Origin: a bacterium
GTDB taxonomy: Bacteria > Bacteroidota > Bacteroidia > Chitinophagales > Saprospiraceae
Direction: 5' to 3'
DNA length: 36,448 nucleotides
Assembly (NCBI GenBank): GCA_024742755.1
Contig: JANSXW010000058.1
Location: 1-36,448 of the forward strand
Program-made: the position numbers and the translations under genes
Part shown: positions 18,901 through 26,709 of the stretch, piece after piece
Position numbering within the stretch: the stretch's first letter is position 1
Layout: every line of letters starts with the position of its first letter
Notes under the pieces: generated by a model
The model's input: only the letters and a program-made list of their open reading frames with translations
What the model was told of the DNA's origin: nothing
Databases searched by the model: none

Positions 18901-19186
18901 TTTGCAAACGGAATTGAATGGCGACCGCATCGCCTCCGAGCTCGATCAGGGCACGCCCATGGGCATTATGGACCGCCTGGGCTGGCTGACCTATGAGATG
19001 TGGGGCTCTACTTCTGCGCCTACAAAGACGCAGCGCGATGCCCTGGCCATCGTAAAGGAAGAAGCGCAGCCTATCCTAAAGCGTATGCGCCAACTGACCG
19101 AGGTGGAGGTAAAAGCTATTGAAAAAGCAATGGAAGAAGCGGGTGCACCTTATACGCCACAGCGGCCGATTGGAGCCGGGGAGTAA
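15902..19186 (+). CDS. Secreted VPS10/sortilin-like BNR (Asp-box) beta-propeller protein
   Basis: This 1094-residue protein begins with a clear signal peptide (MKKALSLLFALTLLLAVPLL, cleavage near residue 22). About eleven Asp-box motifs follow between residues 75 and 710, for example KSEDGGQSW, KTTDGGANW, KTTDGGQNW, RSDDRGNSW, ISEDGGKSW and FSPDGGEHW. These build one or two beta-propellers of the VPS10/sialidase-like type. The C-terminal 350 residues hold a beta-rich part and then a charged helical part (about 920-1070). Proteins of this kind are common in Bacteroidota and Acidobacteria and are often labelled glycosyl hydrolase or VPS10-domain protein; no enzyme activity is established from sequence. 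The protein lacks a T9SS tail, unlike most secreted proteins nearby, so it may stay in the periplasm. It has its own promoter. Confidence 0.9.
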   Translation: MKKALSLLFALTLLLAVPLLAQKKGKDEKEQEKHYLETAALSGLKFRSIGPALTSGRISDFAVHPDNRAVYYVATSSGGVWKTENAGTTYEPIFDGQGSYSIGCITLDPNNPNVVWVGTGENNNQRSVAYGDGVYKSEDGGQSWQHMGLKESEHIGKIIVDPRDSRTVYVAAIGPLWSSRGERGVYKTTDGGANWELILELDEHTGATDLIMDPRNPDVLYAAALQRRRHVFTYVGGGPGSGIYKTTDGGQNWNKANKGLPSGDIGRIGLAISPANPEYLYAMVEAAGNGSGFYRSDNRGASWSKKDSYFTRGNYYSEIVAHPSDPEMVFAMDTYMHYTNDGGKSFQRVGEANKHVDNHCMWIDPEQPDYYLVGCDGGIYESFDAGQTWNYKPNLPVTQFYKVEVDNDLPFYNVYGGTQDNFSLGGPSRTRNSNGITNSDWFVTHGGDGFESAIDPENPDIVYAQSQYGVLVRYDRASGEETGIQPKPAKGEDAFRWNWDAPLMISHHKPTRLYFAANKLFRSDDRGNSWTTLGDDLTRQLDRNTLPVMGRIQSIDAVAKNASTSPYGTIVAFSESPLNEDLLYVGTDDGLIQISEDGGKSWAKIDVNNINGAPERTYVNALLASQHDEHVVYAAFNHHKYGDFKPYVFKSTDKGRTWTSISNNLPERGSAYSLAEDHVDAGLLFVGTEFSCFFSPDGGEHWKKLSAGLPTIAVRDIAIQKREHDLVLATFGRGFYVLDDYSPLRQISEEQLEADAHIFPIKDGLAYIERDPLGYSGRGFQGASYYMAENPPIGATFTYYIKEGAETLKAKRQKDEKEKIKDGEPIRYPTYEELKAEREEEDAYLLFAIMDAKTKTVKRQLKASVSKGLHRITWDGRMPDVSPIRRPGSPNDDAGVLAAPGDYLVALYQVKGSEQTELAGPQPFKLKSLGGVTLPAEPREELLNFQAEVQETNRRLDGAATRLRETEERLEAIRHALFLTPNADEALRTRVLKAGQELQALQTELNGDRIASELDQGTPMGIMDRLGWLTYEMWGSTSAPTKTQRDALAIVKEEAQPILKRMRQLTEVEVKAIEKAMEEAGAPYTPQRPIGAGE

Positions 19187-19220
19187 CCCTCTTTCTCTTC
19201 ACCGGGACGGATGAGCAGCT

Positions 19221-19248
19221 CCGGATTTTGGCAGGTGCCAATGTCCGG
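19221..19248 (+). terminator. Probable terminator after the VPS10/BNR gene
   Basis: CCGGA (19221-19225) pairs with TCCGG (19244-19248) and TTGGC (19228-19232) with GCCAA (19237-19241) around the loop AGGT. GGCTGTTGTTTATAG follows, which is only moderately T-rich. It lies 35 bases past the stop codon. Confidence 0.5.
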
Positions 19249-19380
19249 GGCTGTTGTTTATAGTCAACATATGCAGGACTAAACGATGCTAATATCCTGC
19301 TCTGAAGCACCATTTTTTCAACAGGCGATGAGCATCTGATCATTTTGTGCTACTTTAAAGCAAGGTATAAACCACCCTTT

Positions 19381-22300
19381 ATGAAAAACACACCATTGAC
19401 CCTCTTCCTCCTGGCCTGCCTTCCGCATTTTGCAGCCGCTCAGTGCGCATTCATGGAAGTCCAAATCACCACGATCACCGTCAACTGGGGCGCAGAAGTC
19501 AGCTGGACGATCCTCGATGAATCGGATAACGCCATTGCCAGCTTTCAGGCTGAGGCAGACAACAGTACCCACGACACCACTCTCTGCCTGCCCGATGCCT
19601 GTTATCTGCTCCATGCACAAGACAGTTATGGCGACGGTTGGAATGGAGGCGTGGCCAACATCCTTATCGAAGGGGAAACCCTAAGCTATACGCTGGAAGA
19701 GGGTGAAGAAGGTTTTTTCGCCTTCGGCGTCAACACGCCGGGGTGCGAAGTTGAAATCCCAGGCTGTACCGACCCGGATGCAGTCAATTACAACCCACTG
19801 GCTACGGTAGACGATGGCTCCTGCATGAGCATACCGGAAATCCTGGAGCAGCAAAGCATCACCATGCTCCTCGAATCCGGACCCAAAGACAACCGCATCA
19901 ACTGGGCCATCCAAAACCGGGGCATGCCCAATCCCGGTAATGCATTTTCGGATGAAGCCCAATTTGTAGGTATGTTGCAGGACAGCCTGTTGCCGACCTT
20001 CACGCCGGGCAGTGTGCTTGAAAAGGAACCCTACGCCCGCTACCGCAATTTTTTCAACCTTTCTGCCTGGTGGTGGCCTGATGCGCCAAGCCAGGAGACC
20101 GGCTGGAGCTGGGCGATCCTAAAGGGCATACGTGACCTTCACTTCCTGCCCTGGGCGGATGACGAGCATGGCTGGGCAACGCTTTTCTCGATTTCCCGCA
20201 CCGGGGGCGGTGGCGGGGCCGGTGTGCAGCCCGATACACGGACCGGCGATGGGCTGATGTTTGGCGCAGGCTGGGAAACGCTGCTGCACGAATTTGGGCA
20301 CACTATGCCACAAGTGCCCGATGAGTACACCGCAAGCGGAGAGTGGTCGGGCGGAAATTGCTGGGAAAGTGCCAACACCAGCCGGTTTACGGTGCGGGAC
20401 AGCATCCCCTGGCGCAAATGGATTGAGCCGCAGACCTCGCTCCCTACGCCCTATGATGGTGCCAACCTAGATAAAATCGGCGCCTTTGAAGGCGCGCTGA
20501 CCAATTACTTTGGTTGCCACCGCCCTACCGCCCGGGGCTGCTATATGGGCGCAGGCGGATTCGGCTGGGGCTACGGGCAAGACCTCTGCCCACCCTGCCG
20601 GCAGCGGGTGGTCTGCCAACTTTACAAGTACGTGGATGTGATCGAAAACCCCACGCCTGCTGCCAGCGAGATAGAAGTCACGGGGAATGCCACACTGAGT
20701 TTTTCGGCAGATATTGTTAAACCTGAGCCCAATACCCAAGTGTACTCCTGGCTTCTGAATGGTAAAGTGATTGCGCAGGGCCTGGAGGAAGTCCAAGTTA
20801 CCTTTGGCAGCTGTGACCACTACGAGCTCACCCTGATGGTAGAGGATACAACAGACTGGGTGCGCTATGACGAGCACTTTGACGATATCTACCCCCGCCC
20901 GTTTGAGTCCCACACCTGGCATATTGAGCAAACTGACGTAGACAGCTACGATCTGTCGGCAACGGTTTCTGCTACAAATACCGATTGTTCCGGAGCGGCT
21001 AATGGTGCAGTGGCTTTTGAGTTTAGCGGAGGCACCGGACCCTATGAGGCCTACTGGAATGGGAGGCCTGTAGGCGATACCCATACTAATCTATCCGCCG
21101 GTTCCTATGCCTATTGGGTAGTCGATGGCAATGGTTGCGGTGTAGAGGCTGCTGCTAACATTAACGCGGCACCTTTACTGGATACGGACCTTTGCACCAC
21201 CTACGATGACGGCACCTGGTCAGCATCGGTTTCCACATCCGGGTACCCGGCATCAAGCCTGAGTTTTGCGTGGTCCAATGGTGCCGCCTCTGCCGAAGCC
21301 ACCGGTCTCACCAATGGCACCTATACGGTTAGCGTGACCAATGCAGAGGGCTGTACTATTGAGCAAAGCATGGATTTAGAGGCCCCACAGGAACCTCTGG
21401 AGGTCAGCGCAGAGTACTTCGCTACCTCCACTGAAGCGCCTACTGGCTCAATCTACCTAACCATTGCGGGTGGCCGCCCCGGCTACACCATTTCCTGGTA
21501 CGAAAAGCAGGTGCAGGACCTAACCACCGAAGGCGGGACCCCATCGGCCAGCGGTCACAACTTCGGGCACTTGCCTGAAATGGCTTTTGACGACGACCCT
21601 TTCACCAAATGGCTGCAACTAGGAGACGCAGATGTTTGGCTGAGCTATCATTTCCCGGAAGGGCGCGTGGTGCAGTCCTATGCTGTGATGTCCGGCGATG
21701 ATGTCCCGGAACGTGACCCCTCAGCCTGGCACCTGGAAGGCTCCATGAATGGGCTGGATTGGGAAACACTTGATACCCGGCAGGGCATAGATTTTCCGCA
21801 GAGGCGACAGCAAAAGCGTTTTCAGTTCAGCAATGAGCTCACCTACACGCATTACCGGTTTTTCATGACCGAAAACAGCGGGGCAGATGCGGTACAGCTT
21901 CAGGAGCTGGAGCTGATTGGGCTGGACCCCAATGAGGACTGGAAATATAATCCCGCTGCCGACAATAAGACAGTCCGCCGGGGGCTATCAGCCGGTGCCT
22001 ACCGGTATCAGGTGAAAGACCAAAACCTAGATTGTGCGGGAACAGAGGTTCTCCTTGAAACTGCAGCTGCCTTTACCGCCACTAACCTGCGGGTCGTACA
22101 GGAAAACAGTTGCAAGGTAGCTATCGAAACACCCCAACCCGGACTGGATTACTATTGGCTGGCAGATGAGGAAGCTTCGGAAATCCTGGGCATTGGTCCT
22201 GTCTTTGCGCCGCCTGCCGCCGGCAACTACTGGGTTGCCGCCGTTCAGCAAGCCACCGGATTGATGAGCCGCAACCGACCCGGGTTTTCCGTCACCATGC

Positions 22301-23436
22301 CCGTTCAGCCAGCCATCAGCGAAATCACAGAAGGGACGCTGGGCGTAACCACGCCTGACCCGGACCTGACCTACCTGTGGTATACCCAGGCCTGTGGAGG
22401 CACACCCGTATATGAAGGCCCAACCTTCGTGCCTGGCCCGGAGGCTATGGACTACTGGGTTGCCGCATGGTGGGCAGCCCCTTTTCCGGAACCCACGACT
22501 CCGGCACAAATCCCGGGGCTGATGGTCCGTATGGATGCTTCCGACCTGGATGGAGATGGGCAAACGGATGACCCTGCCCCGGTTTCCAGTTCTCTGTACG
22601 ACTGGAGCTTTACCCCGGAGAATGGGTGGCAGGGCGACAATTGGTTCGCCTTCCGGGGTAATCAGCAGAATGGGCTGGGGGTTGCAGACTTTGCGACCAT
22701 CTGGTTCCAATGTATTCAGGAGGGCTTCTCAGGTTATCAGACGGTGGTGATGGCTTATGCAGAAAATGCACTGTCGTGGCAGGGCAGCGCCCCGTTTTTT
22801 GGTTTGTCTGATGCCATGCCCTATTCCGCCGCACCGGAAACCCGGCTTTACGCCGAAAACACCCCAGGTACCACCCTTAACGGGCAGACCTACCTCAATG
22901 GGGAAGCCGTTGACCCGATGACAACGCCCAATCCGATGGAGTTTTGCGTACTGGGACAAACCTTTACCCAACCGCTTGGATGGACCGATTGTACCGACAC
23001 CCACTGGGAAGGCAGTATTGGCGAATTGCTTTTTTATGAGGAGCCCCTCGATGATGAACAGCTAACCGGACTTTCTGAATACCTGAGGCGCAAGTGGATC
23101 AGCACGGCCGACCTGGAGAGCAGGCGCACAGGAGTCTCCTGGGATGGCATGAACACCCGTACAGTTGATGCCGGGTCTGGTTTTGCTTTGCAAGTTTCCC
23201 CCAATCCGGTGAGCAGCCACGCGACCCTGCTGATCAAAGGGGGCAACAATCAGAGCGTAATGGAAGTCTACTTGCACGATGCAACAGGACGGATTTTGCA
23301 GAAAGCCCCGCTGGAAGCCGGGCAGCAAACCTTCCGGCTGGACAATTGGTTGAAACCACTGCAAAGCGGGTTGTATTTTATCACCGTGCGGACCCAAAGC
23401 GGGCTGCGAAGCAATATTTCCCTGCTTAAATCTTAA
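19381..23436 (+). CDS. Multidomain secreted metalloprotease, M64 (IgA peptidase)-like, with SprB-type repeats and T9SS sorting domain
   Basis: The protein has 1351 residues from the ATG at 19381; the frame is open to 19345, but the inner start gives a clean signal peptide (MKNTPLTLFLLACLPHFAAA). Parts in order: CUB-like domain 22-118 (QDSYGDGWNG); a T9SS-associated repeat 128-148 (GCTDPxAxNYNP...DDGSC); a metalloprotease domain 150-425 with HEFGH (303-307) and DEY (314-316) in the M64 pattern HExxHxxxxxxDEY, plus the family's later RPTARGCYMG and CPPC motifs; two SprB-like units about 525-690; a discoidin (F5/8C)-like domain about 700-860; Ig-like and LamG-like parts 990-1255; T9SS tail from about 1270 (SPNPVSSHA). 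The glycine usual in HExxHxxG is Pro310. The zinc ligands are kept, so activity is likely. It should be exported by Sec and T9SS. Confidence 0.87.
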   Translation: MKNTPLTLFLLACLPHFAAAQCAFMEVQITTITVNWGAEVSWTILDESDNAIASFQAEADNSTHDTTLCLPDACYLLHAQDSYGDGWNGGVANILIEGETLSYTLEEGEEGFFAFGVNTPGCEVEIPGCTDPDAVNYNPLATVDDGSCMSIPEILEQQSITMLLESGPKDNRINWAIQNRGMPNPGNAFSDEAQFVGMLQDSLLPTFTPGSVLEKEPYARYRNFFNLSAWWWPDAPSQETGWSWAILKGIRDLHFLPWADDEHGWATLFSISRTGGGGGAGVQPDTRTGDGLMFGAGWETLLHEFGHTMPQVPDEYTASGEWSGGNCWESANTSRFTVRDSIPWRKWIEPQTSLPTPYDGANLDKIGAFEGALTNYFGCHRPTARGCYMGAGGFGWGYGQDLCPPCRQRVVCQLYKYVDVIENPTPAASEIEVTGNATLSFSADIVKPEPNTQVYSWLLNGKVIAQGLEEVQVTFGSCDHYELTLMVEDTTDWVRYDEHFDDIYPRPFESHTWHIEQTDVDSYDLSATVSATNTDCSGAANGAVAFEFSGGTGPYEAYWNGRPVGDTHTNLSAGSYAYWVVDGNGCGVEAAANINAAPLLDTDLCTTYDDGTWSASVSTSGYPASSLSFAWSNGAASAEATGLTNGTYTVSVTNAEGCTIEQSMDLEAPQEPLEVSAEYFATSTEAPTGSIYLTIAGGRPGYTISWYEKQVQDLTTEGGTPSASGHNFGHLPEMAFDDDPFTKWLQLGDADVWLSYHFPEGRVVQSYAVMSGDDVPERDPSAWHLEGSMNGLDWETLDTRQGIDFPQRRQQKRFQFSNELTYTHYRFFMTENSGADAVQLQELELIGLDPNEDWKYNPAADNKTVRRGLSAGAYRYQVKDQNLDCAGTEVLLETAAAFTATNLRVVQENSCKVAIETPQPGLDYYWLADEEASEILGIGPVFAPPAAGNYWVAAVQQATGLMSRNRPGFSVTMPVQPAISEITEGTLGVTTPDPDLTYLWYTQACGGTPVYEGPTFVPGPEAMDYWVAAWWAAPFPEPTTPAQIPGLMVRMDASDLDGDGQTDDPAPVSSSLYDWSFTPENGWQGDNWFAFRGNQQNGLGVADFATIWFQCIQEGFSGYQTVVMAYAENALSWQGSAPFFGLSDAMPYSAAPETRLYAENTPGTTLNGQTYLNGEAVDPMTTPNPMEFCVLGQTFTQPLGWTDCTDTHWEGSIGELLFYEEPLDDEQLTGLSEYLRRKWISTADLESRRTGVSWDGMNTRTVDAGSGFALQVSPNPVSSHATLLIKGGNNQSVMEVYLHDATGRILQKAPLEAGQQTFRLDNWLKPLQSGLYFITVRTQSGLRSNISLLKS

Positions 23437-23496
23437 GGTTGCAAGTCTGGTAAAAAGAAAAGCTGTAGGCACAGTAGAAGAGCTGGCAGCCCGCGC

Positions 23497-23938
23497 CTAA
23501 AATGTCAGCGCTTTAATTTTATCCATATAGCCGCGGCTTACCCGCACCACGTCTCCGTTCTGCATCTTCACATCATAGCTGCTGGCGTACTTATCGACGC
23601 TCTCAACGTAGCGGATATTAATGATGGAAGAACGGTGTACACGAAGAAAAACTTTGGGGTCAAGCCGGTCCTCAATTTTCCCGATACCGTAGTTGCTAAG
23701 ACTATGTTTGTTCTCCGGTAATCAGGCGGGAATAATCGCCATCGGCTTCAATACGGATGATGCGCTGAACGGCTAAGTTGATCAACCGGCGCCCGGATTG
23801 CACAAGGATGCGCTCGGGATAGGCCTGCGTTTCTTCGAGCAGGCTTTCGGTAAGTTGCCCGGCTCCCGTTTGGCTTTCGGACTGCAGTACCCGCTGCACA
23901 GCCTCATGAAAACGCTCCTTTGTGTACGGTTTGAGCAA
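23497..23938 (-). pseudogene. Frameshifted, receiver-less LytTR response regulator remnant
   Basis: From 23938 the minus strand reads LLKPYTKERFHEAVQRVL, the end of a receiver domain, then a linker and the start of a LytTR DNA-binding domain (RIIRIEADGDYSRLITGE), and stops at 23702-23704. One frame over it goes on as SNYGIGKIEDRLDPKVFLRV, then HRSSIINIRYV, then NGDVVRVSRGYMDKIKALTF, ending at 23497. The two parts join into a normal LytTR domain, so one base was gained or lost near 23700-23715. The receiver with its phosphorylated Asp is absent: a stop (TAA, 23942-23944) lies directly before the fragment and foreign coding sequence takes its place. It was probably a LytR/AlgR-type regulator once. 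A sequencing error could explain the frameshift but not the missing receiver. Confidence 0.8.
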
Positions 23939-23941
23939 ATT

Positions 23942-24040
23942 TTAGCTGTTCGGATTGATCACAAAAGTGAGGATATTCTTTGCGACGGCTTGACTGCCCA
24001 GCAATAAGCAAACGGACAAGAGGGTCATTAACTTTTTCAT
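23942..24040 (-). CDS. 32-codon signal-peptide ORF abutting the LytTR remnant
   Basis: ATG at 24038-24040 opens a frame reading MKKLMTLLSVCLLLGSQAVA then KNILTFVINPNS and a stop. The first 20 residues are a textbook signal peptide with AVA cleavage. Only 12 residues would be left after cleavage. The stop codon lies at the exact edge of the LytTR remnant, so this is probably the front of a secreted protein cut off by the deletion that also removed the receiver. A genuine small secreted peptide cannot be ruled out. A CATATTTG box at 24088-24095 is a weak promoter candidate. Confidence 0.45.
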   Translation of the reverse strand: MKKLMTLLSVCLLLGSQAVAKNILTFVINPNS

Positions 24041-24172
24041 GGTGTGGTGTTGATTTCATTATTCAATCGGGTGATTCCTTACACCCACAAATATGAGCGC
24101 TTACAGGGCGCCACACCAGCGCTAACCGGCCAATTGCAATATAGCCCGATGAATGAGCAGGCTTAGACTATC

Positions 24173-26242
24173 TTACCCCCCAGCGGTTGCTCCATCAACC
24201 TCCTCGCGGCAGGAAACAATAAAGGTACTCCCCTTCCCTTCCTCGCTTTCCAGCCGAATCTCCCCACCGAGCTTGCCTACCGCCAGCCTGACGATAGCCA
24301 GGCCAAGCCCGGTGCCCCCGTATTCAGCCCTCGAATGCAGTCGTTTGAAGGCTTCGAATATCTTCTCCTGAAAGGGTGCCGGGATGCCAATGCCGTTATC
24401 TGTCACCCGCAGCTCTATGCTGTTACCCTGCCGGGTACAGGAGACCAGCACCTGCGGTTGTTCACTTTTGTTGTACTTCAGCCCGTTTTCGACCAGGTTT
24501 TTCAAGACCAAAAACAACATGGACCGGTTGACGCTTACCGCCTCTAAGCCCCGGTATTCTACTTTCCCCGAGGCATGCTGTTCAGGGGCCAACGTCTTGG
24601 TCAGATTCTGCATAAACAGGCGCATATCAACCTCCTCCGCTTCCCCGTTGTCTTGTCTGGCCAGGTCGGAGTACCGCATAAAATCCTCAATCAGCGTGTA
24701 CAGTTGCCGGCTGCTGGTTTGAATGATTTCAAAGTAATCTTTAAGTCCGCTGCTCCATTCCTCCGGCAGACGTTTGCGTATGAGCCCTACATAATTGCTC
24801 ATTACCCGTATGGGCTCTTTGATATCGTGAGACGCAATGTGACTCAGGGTGCTGAGCTCGTAGTTGGCTTGCTCCAGGTCTCTATTGGCGCGTTGCAGGG
24901 CTTCGGTACGCTGAGCCACCGTAGCTTCCAGTTGCTGACTGTAGCTCTGCTTTCGTTTGAGATCGCGGTAAATCAGGGCAATGACGAGCACCAACAGCAG
25001 CAGCGCAAAAGCACCTACCATCATCATGGTATTGCGTTGGCCGATGATCACCTGATCTTTCCCCCTTTGCTCTTTCAGGTATTCATTTTCCTGTTCCGTT
25101 TTTTCGACTTCATAGGCCATCCGGAGCTGATCCAGATTTTGCTGCCGTTGCTGACCCCCCGCAGAGTCGCTTGCTGCTGCGTATAAAGAGCGATACTCAT
25201 AAGCCTTATCGTAACTACCCTGCCCCGCATACGCTGTACCCAATAGGTCATAGAGTTCCAGCATAGCTTCTGTATTGCCATGCTCGATTGCAAGCGCCAG
25301 GCCCTTGTGCCCCCATTCTACTGCCTCCTGATACTTGCCCTGCTGTAGTGCAGCTTTAGTGAGCACGGATAAAACAGCAAGCCGACCAGAAACATACCCC
25401 AGTGTATCGCTGAGCATCAGGGCTTGTTGGAGATAGCCCTCCGCTGCCTCAAAACGTTCCATTTTAGCGTACAGCCGGCCTATATTATTTAGTAGCGAGA
25501 TTTTCCCAACCTGATCCTTGATTTCATCTTTAATTGCCAGAGACCGTTGAAAGCTTTCCAGGGCTCCCTGAAAGTCTCCTTTCGCCTCCAGGCAGCTGCC
25601 AATTCCGGATAAAAGCACGCAGATGGTCAGTTCGCTCCCTCTGTCCATTGCGATATCAAGGCCTTGCTGCAGGTACCGAAGGCTTCCGTCGTAATCCCCC
25701 TGCTGCCGGAGTGAAATAGCCACATTATTGAGGAAAGCCGGCAAAGCGTACCAATCAGAAGAGTCTTTTGCGTGCTCCTCAATGTTGCGTACTGATTTGA
25801 TGTACCATTCAAAGGCTTTATCGTTGCGGCCCAGCCGGCGCTCCAGGTGCCCAAGGGTACTGTACAGGTTGGAAAGTTCCAGCACATCGGGATGCTCACG
25901 GAAATGCGCCTCCGCCTGCTCCGCAATAATATTCACAGAATCTATCATCCCTTTGTCCAGGTATGCTACACTTTTGTTAGTCAGGGCCTTGCCTAAATAA
26001 TAATATTGCCCTGTCTGCTCCGCCAGCTCCAAGACACGGTCAGCATAGTAAATCGTTTTTTCCAGATCACGCCGCATGTAATAGTTACTAAGCTTAGTAA
26101 GGTATTCCACTTGCAGCGTGTCGGGCTGACCGCGCTCAACCATCAACAAGACACTGTCCACAGTTAACTTTTGGCTGAAGAGCGGAGTAAAGGCAAGTAG
26201 GCAGCAGCATCCCCAGAGCATCAACTTAAGGCGGTACGCCAT
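24173..26242 (-). CDS. TPR-containing membrane sensor histidine kinase
   Basis: The protein has 689 residues from the ATG at 26242. Parts: signal peptide 1-24 (LLAFTPLFSQ); about six TPR repeats 40-360 outside the inner membrane; membrane segment 406-425; a coiled coil 430-465; HisKA with phospho-accepting His472 (ASHDIKEP); HATPase with N box (Asn586, LVENGLKYN), DNGIGIP 615-621 and GTGLGLAI 643-650. All catalytic motifs are present. Such TPR kinases are common in Bacteroidota and are thought to sense periplasmic signals through the TPR part. No intact partner regulator follows; the LytTR remnant downstream on the same strand is broken, and LytTR regulators usually pair with a different kinase type. 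So this is an orphan kinase here. The frame is open to 26278, but a promoter-like box at 26268-26275 argues for the shorter start. Confidence 0.92.
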   Translation of the reverse strand: MAYRLKLMLWGCCCLLAFTPLFSQKLTVDSVLLMVERGQPDTLQVEYLTKLSNYYMRRDLEKTIYYADRVLELAEQTGQYYYLGKALTNKSVAYLDKGMIDSVNIIAEQAEAHFREHPDVLELSNLYSTLGHLERRLGRNDKAFEWYIKSVRNIEEHAKDSSDWYALPAFLNNVAISLRQQGDYDGSLRYLQQGLDIAMDRGSELTICVLLSGIGSCLEAKGDFQGALESFQRSLAIKDEIKDQVGKISLLNNIGRLYAKMERFEAAEGYLQQALMLSDTLGYVSGRLAVLSVLTKAALQQGKYQEAVEWGHKGLALAIEHGNTEAMLELYDLLGTAYAGQGSYDKAYEYRSLYAAASDSAGGQQRQQNLDQLRMAYEVEKTEQENEYLKEQRGKDQVIIGQRNTMMMVGAFALLLLVLVIALIYRDLKRKQSYSQQLEATVAQRTEALQRANRDLEQANYELSTLSHIASHDIKEPIRVMSNYVGLIRKRLPEEWSSGLKDYFEIIQTSSRQLYTLIEDFMRYSDLARQDNGEAEEVDMRLFMQNLTKTLAPEQHASGKVEYRGLEAVSVNRSMLFLVLKNLVENGLKYNKSEQPQVLVSCTRQGNSIELRVTDNGIGIPAPFQEKIFEAFKRLHSRAEYGGTGLGLAIVRLAVGKLGGEIRLESEEGKGSTFIVSCREEVDGATAGG

Positions 26243-26267
26243 AGTTTGTTCTGGTTGGTTATGCGTA

Positions 26268-26301
26268 CAAAATAACAAAAACCTTTCATAAATGCTGCAA
26301 A
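26268..26301 (-). promoter_or_regulatory. Candidate promoter of the TPR histidine kinase
   Basis: On the minus strand TTTG (26298-26301), 22 bases, then TTATTTTG (26268-26275), 7 of 8 to TAnnTTTG. The start would fall near 26261, about 19 bases before the ATG at 26242. Confidence 0.45.
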
Positions 26302-26365
26302 ATCAACTTCCCGGCCAAAAATTACACGCCCGCTGCAACCCAATTGCCTGATCAGCGCTCAAAAC

Positions 26366-26560
26366 TTACTCCTCCAGCCTAAAGGCCATATGGTTGATTT
26401 GCCGGGGCGTCTCATCACCCGGGCAGAGGCACTGCACCTCGTCGAAATAGGTAATTGTGCCCGGTGTGGCTTTGGACATCACCCGCTTAGCCGATTCTGA
26501 AAAAGCGGGGCCCTTCATGATGACCTCTACCGGGTCCTGCTCCGGGATAATTTGAACCAT
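26366..26560 (-). CDS. Small protein resembling the C-terminal domain of GldM
   Basis: This 64-residue protein has no signal peptide. The part from residue 15 (MKGPAFSESAKRVMSKATPG, then YFDEVQCLCPGD, then INHMAFRLEE) looks like the last domain of GldM, the periplasmic shaft of the T9SS/gliding motor, where a pattern of Ser...Ala-x-Pro-Gly...Phe-x-x-Ile...Gly-Asp...Asn...Phe is usual. This match is by eye and moderate. Two cysteines (CLC) are unusual for it. A full GldM is about 500 residues, so this is either a decayed fragment or a small stand-alone domain. It has a plausible own promoter (26610-26640) and is divergent from the sigma-54 operon. Confidence 0.55.
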   Translation of the reverse strand: MVQIIPEQDPVEVIMKGPAFSESAKRVMSKATPGTITYFDEVQCLCPGDETPRQINHMAFRLEE

Positions 26561-26609
26561 GGCAAAACTGGTACAAAACGCCTCGCCCGGTACAAAAAGA
26601 ACCAGAAAG

Positions 26610-26640
26610 CAAAGCTACCTACATCCATAAAATACTGAAA
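26610..26640 (-). promoter_or_regulatory. Candidate promoter of the GldM-like small gene
   Basis: On the minus strand TTTC (26637-26640), 19 bases, then TAGCTTTG (26610-26617), a full match to TAnnTTTG. The transcript would begin near 26603, about 43 bases before the ATG. Confidence 0.5.
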
Positions 26641-26658
26641 ATTAGAAATATAAAATCC

Positions 26659-26674
26659 TGGCACGCAAATTGGA
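26659..26674 (+). promoter_or_regulatory. Sigma-54 (RpoN) -24/-12-like promoter of the kinase/NtrC operon
   Basis: TGGCACG (26659-26665), four bases, then TTGGA (26670-26674). The consensus is TGGCACG-N4-TTGCA/T, so 11 of 12 fixed positions fit; the only mismatch is the C of the -12 GC. The start would fall near 26686, about 24 bases before the ATG at 26710. The operon's last gene is itself a sigma-54 activator with GAFTGA. Confidence 0.5.
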
Positions 26675-26709
26675 TACCCACCAACAAGTCCTAACCAAAT
26701 CAAATTGTG

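Noticed and set aside
19340..19347. TCATTTTG as promoter of the M64-like gene
   Set aside because: Only a partial match to TAnnTTTG and no TTTG at the right distance.
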